A stretch of DNA of 64,000 bases, taken from contig NZ_JMKU01000017.1 in the NCBI RefSeq assembly GCF_000687165.1, forward strand, positions 93,533 through 157,532, written 5' to 3'. The stretch's first letter is position 1. Each line of letters opens with the position of its first letter. Of the stretch, positions 61,037 through 64,000 are shown piece after piece. A program made the translations under genes and the position numbers. This stretch comes from Paracidovorax oryzae ATCC 19882. GTDB taxonomy: Bacteria > Pseudomonadota > Gammaproteobacteria > Burkholderiales > Burkholderiaceae_C. Under the pieces are notes generated by a model. It had not been told where the DNA came from, searched no databases, and saw only the letters and a program-made list of their open reading frames with translations.

Positions 61037-61234
61037 TTAGATATCCCACGGGTCGTCCTCTTTATCCGGGACCTTTTTTGCAATGGCCCTCAACCAGACA
61101 AACAAGAACACCATGACGCCTATGGAAATATAGATAATTGTCCGCGCTTTTCCTGGCGGAAAAACAAGCGAAATAGCAACCGCAAATGAAAGTGCCACGG
61201 CGACACAAGACAATATCGTAGAACTGAACTTCAT
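61037..61234 (-). CDS. Small two-helix membrane protein
   Basis: A 65-residue protein with two hydrophobic helices (SCVAVALSFAVAISLVF and IIYISIGVMVFLFVWL) and a charged end KKVPDKEDDPWDI. Base composition is AT-rich like the adjacent Rhs-associated genes, unlike the rest of the window, pointing to horizontal origin. It lies 109 bp downstream of the presumed immunity gene on the same strand. It could be a second or orphan immunity protein, a common feature downstream of Rhs loci. No family is recognised. Confidence 0.6.
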   Translation of the reverse strand: MKFSSTILSCVAVALSFAVAISLVFPPGKARTIIYISIGVMVFLFVWLRAIAKKVPDKEDDPWDI

Positions 61235-61343
61235 GTCAATTCAACCCCGCATCTTACCTTGCGCACAAGCTCAACACCAAAGCACTCAATCATAACCAAA
61301 GGACGCTCTTCAGCAGCCAAAGATACTTGATGATTTCATTCCA

Positions 61344-61823
61344 TCATTCTCTGAGGACCCTGGCCAAGGCAATAGAAATTAAACGAATCAATACCAGAAT
61401 CACAGCAGCAGATACCATAATCACCAATAAATTAACAATAAATTTTGAAGCATATCCACAGGATCTAGTCATCCACAACGAGGGCAACCCAGCCAGACGG
61501 CACAACCCACTACCGTCAATGCCAAGAAACACCCCCACAACCTCAAAAAACGGGAAAATAGCCAAAATTATTACCAACAAATAAACGACGACGCTCTTCA
61601 CTGGACTTTCCAGTTTCTTGTTCAACTTCACCAAACCCATGAGGGAAAATACAACAAGAAAAAGATACGTGATCAGGAAGTGGACAGCCTGGAGTTTCAT
61701 TACAAAATCCAGACTCTCACCCCCCATATTCTCCAGGCAGTAGTAAAAAAAACCTGCATAGAGAAGCCAAAAAAACGACATCAAAAATATTTTATTTTTT
61801 GAAGAAATCAATTGATGGTCCAT
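61344..61823 (-). CDS. Putative Rhs immunity protein, four-helix membrane protein
   Basis: A 159-residue AT-rich membrane protein with four predicted helices (around MSFFWLLYAGFFYYCL, VHFLITYLFLVVFSLMGL, VVVYLLVIILAIFPFFEV and FIVNLLVIMVSAAVILVLI). It overlaps the end of the Rhs gene by 32 bp and follows it on the same strand, the classic position of the cognate immunity gene. A shorter start at 61781 (MSFFWLLY) is also possible; neither has a strong ribosome-binding site. An integral membrane immunity protein suggests that the toxin acts at the inner membrane or from the periplasm. No homologue is recognised. Confidence 0.65.
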   Translation of the reverse strand: MDHQLISSKNKIFLMSFFWLLYAGFFYYCLENMGGESLDFVMKLQAVHFLITYLFLVVFSLMGLVKLNKKLESPVKSVVVYLLVIILAIFPFFEVVGVFLGIDGSGLCRLAGLPSLWMTRSCGYASKFIVNLLVIMVSAAVILVLIRLISIALARVLRE

Positions 61824-63999
61824 TAGAATCAAGAAGGGTTGCACAATCTGGCGGGTTGGTCGTGAAGTAGCCGTACAATTTTCCAAGCGATTCCAGACTC
61901 CAGTCCAACTGAATGCCTGCACTTGCCTCACCGGCTGCCACATCTCTGACTACAGCAGCACGATCCTCGACCTTATTTTGCCGCCCCTCTTCGTAGCGTT
62001 TTTCTCTTTCCGCAGCGCGCATGCAGGTGTTCTTGGCGCTCTCTATTTTCAACTCAGCCCCTTCTTGCACATTTTCTCGCCAATTGAAAATTCCGGATAT
62101 TTTCTCCCACCACCCTAGTGCTTTTTCCGGGCTTACTGTACCCGACGCGGGACTGAGCCCGAGAGGATCACTCCATTCAAGGGGATTGAGAGGATAGATG
62201 GCCTTATTCAAACCTCCGCGCAGCCCCATCGGATCCTGCGTCACATACTGCCCCAGCATCGGGTCGTAGTACCGAAAGCGGTTGTAGTGCAAACCTGTCT
62301 CGGCATCGAACTGCTGCCCCTGGAAGCGGATGTCCTGGCAAACACCGTGTGGATCGTATTCCTCGCGCAGGGCACCCCATGCGTGGTACGTGGCAGCCCA
62401 GGTGACCAGGCCCGCCCGAGGGCCTTTGGCGTCCACCAGCGCGATGGGCGTGCCCAGGTGGTCACACAGGACATGGCGGATGTGCGTCGCGTGGGCCTGG
62501 GTGGTAGCCTGCCGTTGCTGCTGCACGGCCCGGAGGCCCGCTGAGAGCAGTGCGCCGGTTTCTTCGGGCAAGCCTGCCTGCAGGCGGGATCGCAGTGCTT
62601 CGCCATGTGGCCCCAGGGCGTCGTCCAGCGCCTGCTCCAGCCATTCGCGCTGCGCGCGCGGCAATCCCGCGAACAAGGCTGCCGCATGGAATTCGCCACC
62701 ATGGTCTTCCAGCGCGAACATGGCCTGCACGGGTGTGGGGATGGCCCGGTCGCGCTCCAGCCGCAGCAGCGGCACGAAGGAGCCCGGCTCGTACAGCGTG
62801 TGCTTCAGCCCCTGCGGACCCTCGGTATGCACGAGGCGGTCGCCATCCCAGCCCGCATAGGTGGCCAGGTCATCCTGGCCCGACGGACCGTACACGGTCT
62901 TGCCCAGGCGGCGCCCGAAAGCGTCGTACCGATAGCGGGCCACCTGTCGCCACGCCCCACCGGGGCCCTCGCGTAGCCAGACTTCACGCAACTGGTGCAG
63001 CGCGTCGTAGCGCAGGCGCTGGATGCGCCCATCGGGCAGGAGCGTCTGGACGCGGTTGCCGAAGGCGTCGTAGCGATAGCGAACCAAGGTGCCTTTGCCG
63101 TCGCTGCCGGCTCCATCGGCATCGCCATCCACCGTGCTCCATCCGATGCGGTTGCCCTTCCAGCGCGTGACCGGGCCCTGTCCCTCGCCCGGCCCGCCAC
63201 CCGGGCGAAGCAGGTCGAAGTCCGGGTCGTGCAGTTGGTCGCGCACCTGCCGTGCCCAGTCCTGGCGCCCGGCGCTGGAGGGCCCGGCCGCGCGCGCATC
63301 CACGGGCGCGGGCAGGCGGTTGCCCGCCGCGTCCAGCGTCCAGTGCGCCTGCATTTCCGTCGAGCCCGGGCCTGCGCGATGCAGCCCGCTCAGGCGCTGC
63401 CAGGCGTCGTAGCCGTAGCGCGTGGCTTCGCCCGGCGTCTGCAAGCCCACGAGTTGGCCCAGGGGGTCGTACCAGTAGCGGCGCTGGGCCAGCGTGGACA
63501 GCGGACCCAGGGCCGGGGCGATGCGCCCTGCAGCGGACGAAGGGCCGGTGTCCGGATCTTCTACCGCCTGTGTCTGCCCCGCCGCATGGCGCAGGCCACG
63601 CCAGTCCTGGTGCAGCATCCTGCCCATCGGATCGAGTTGCCGCGCATGCACGATCGCCGGCAGGTCGTCGTTGCCTTGGCCTTCCAGCACGTGCAGCGTG
63701 CGCCCCACCTCGCGGTGCAGCGCATCGCGCTCCCAATCCACCAGCGGCTGGCCGTCCAGCAGCAGCCCGTGCACGTGGCCTGAGCCGTAGGCCAACCATT
63801 GCAGCGTGCCCAGCCCTTGCGCCTGCGTGGCCGTACGCTGGCCCAGCGGGCCCAGGGTGTGGGCGATTGCGTGCTCGAACTCCACGGGGGGCTCTCCACC
63901 GGCATGGGGTGCCTGCGGCTGGGTGGCTTGCCGGTACAGCGTCTGCGTCTCTCCGCACACGCGCCCGAAGGCATCGCGCGCCAGGGCCACGCGGGCCTC
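61792..63999 (-). CDS. Rhs/YD-repeat polymorphic toxin, C-terminal part
   Basis: The 3' part (about 736 residues) of an Rhs protein; the frame is open to the window edge and the start lies outside. YD-type repeats are visible (RYRYDAFGNRVQTL, RYRYDAFGRRLGKTV, GLHYNRFRYYDPMLGQY). The conserved Rhs core end has DHLGTPIALVDAKG and finishes with NPLEWSDPLGL near 62160. The last 120 or so residues after that motif differ completely and are AT-rich at DNA level: they are the exchangeable toxin tip, containing TCMRAAEREKRYEEGRQNK and ending DFFKK. Rhs proteins are usually delivered by type VI secretion. The toxin activity is unknown to me. The gene for its likely immunity protein overlaps the 3' end. 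Confidence 0.9.
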   Translation of the reverse strand, partial: EARVALARDAFGRVCGETQTLYRQATQPQAPHAGGEPPVEFEHAIAHTLGPLGQRTATQAQGLGTLQWLAYGSGHVHGLLLDGQPLVDWERDALHREVGRTLHVLEGQGNDDLPAIVHARQLDPMGRMLHQDWRGLRHAAGQTQAVEDPDTGPSSAAGRIAPALGPLSTLAQRRYWYDPLGQLVGLQTPGEATRYGYDAWQRLSGLHRAGPGSTEMQAHWTLDAAGNRLPAPVDARAAGPSSAGRQDWARQVRDQLHDPDFDLLRPGGGPGEGQGPVTRWKGNRIGWSTVDGDADGAGSDGKGTLVRYRYDAFGNRVQTLLPDGRIQRLRYDALHQLREVWLREGPGGAWRQVARYRYDAFGRRLGKTVYGPSGQDDLATYAGWDGDRLVHTEGPQGLKHTLYEPGSFVPLLRLERDRAIPTPVQAMFALEDHGGEFHAAALFAGLPRAQREWLEQALDDALGPHGEALRSRLQAGLPEETGALLSAGLRAVQQQRQATTQAHATHIRHVLCDHLGTPIALVDAKGPRAGLVTWAATYHAWGALREEYDPHGVCQDIRFQGQQFDAETGLHYNRFRYYDPMLGQYVTQDPMGLRGGLNKAIYPLNPLEWSDPLGLSPASGTVSPEKALGWWEKISGIFNWRENVQEGAELKIESAKNTCMRAAEREKRYEEGRQNKVEDRAAVVRDVAAGEASAGIQLDWSLESLGKLYGYFTTNPPDCATLLDSNGPSIDFFKK

Positions 64000-64000
64000 G

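Overview
The window is high-GC DNA that reads as a chromosome segment of a beta-proteobacterium of the Comamonadaceae, most likely a plant-associated Acidovorax. This is inferred from the gene content, and from two perfect PIP boxes (HrpX-type promoters) in front of type III secretion-like genes. The only clearly AT-rich patch is about 61.0-62.15 kb, the variable end of an Rhs locus. Apart from one tRNA-Arg(CCT) there are no RNA genes. I saw no insertion sequence, integrase, prophage or CRISPR array.

Layout. 0-3 kb: end of a VWA protein gene, a SWIM zinc-finger protein and an acetyltransferase. 3.1-8.4 kb: a Fur-box-preceded siderophore receptor, a PepSY membrane protein, two small membrane proteins and cytochrome b561. 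8.5-22.3 kb: a nicotinate catabolic cluster. One arm (minus strand) carries nicC, nicA and a cytochrome subunit, then a transporter and a MarR regulator. The other arm (plus strand) carries nicE, nicD, nicX, nicF, a molybdopterin subunit and an XdhC-type maturation factor. Together they take nicotinate through 6-hydroxynicotinate, 2,5-dihydroxypyridine, N-formylmaleamate, maleamate and maleate to fumarate. 22.4-31.9 kb: ten co-directional genes built around the lower beta-ketoadipate pathway (catC, pcaD, pcaF, pcaJ, pcaI) plus accessory hydrolase, dehydrogenase and transport genes, divergent from an IclR regulator.

32-35 kb: a PIP-box operon with a putative two-domain type III chaperone and a 607-residue putative effector. 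35-38 kb: DUF1841 protein and a GGDEF-EAL sensor. 38-48 kb: cytochrome c4, MoxR ATPase with VWA partner, a 46-residue membrane protein, an acetyltransferase, and the TamA/TamB outer-membrane assembly pair. 48-52.5 kb: GAF protein, tRNA, small proteins, an esterase and a putative Na+/H+ antiporter. 52.6-55.4 kb: an aspartate carbamoyltransferase carrying an N-terminal helix-turn-helix-like domain, with paired palindromes upstream, divergent from a second PIP-box gene encoding a hydrolase-like putative effector. 55.4-60.8 kb: phospholipase D/cardiolipin synthase, a two-component system and a DegP protease whose promoter region holds four 11-bp-spaced direct repeats. 61-64 kb: two small membrane proteins (one a likely immunity protein) and the C-terminal part of an Rhs polymorphic toxin whose start lies outside the window.

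The best candidates for undescribed biology are the two PIP-box loci, the tandem chaperone, the regulator-like aspartate carbamoyltransferase, the Rhs toxin/immunity pair and the split nicotinate dehydrogenase.
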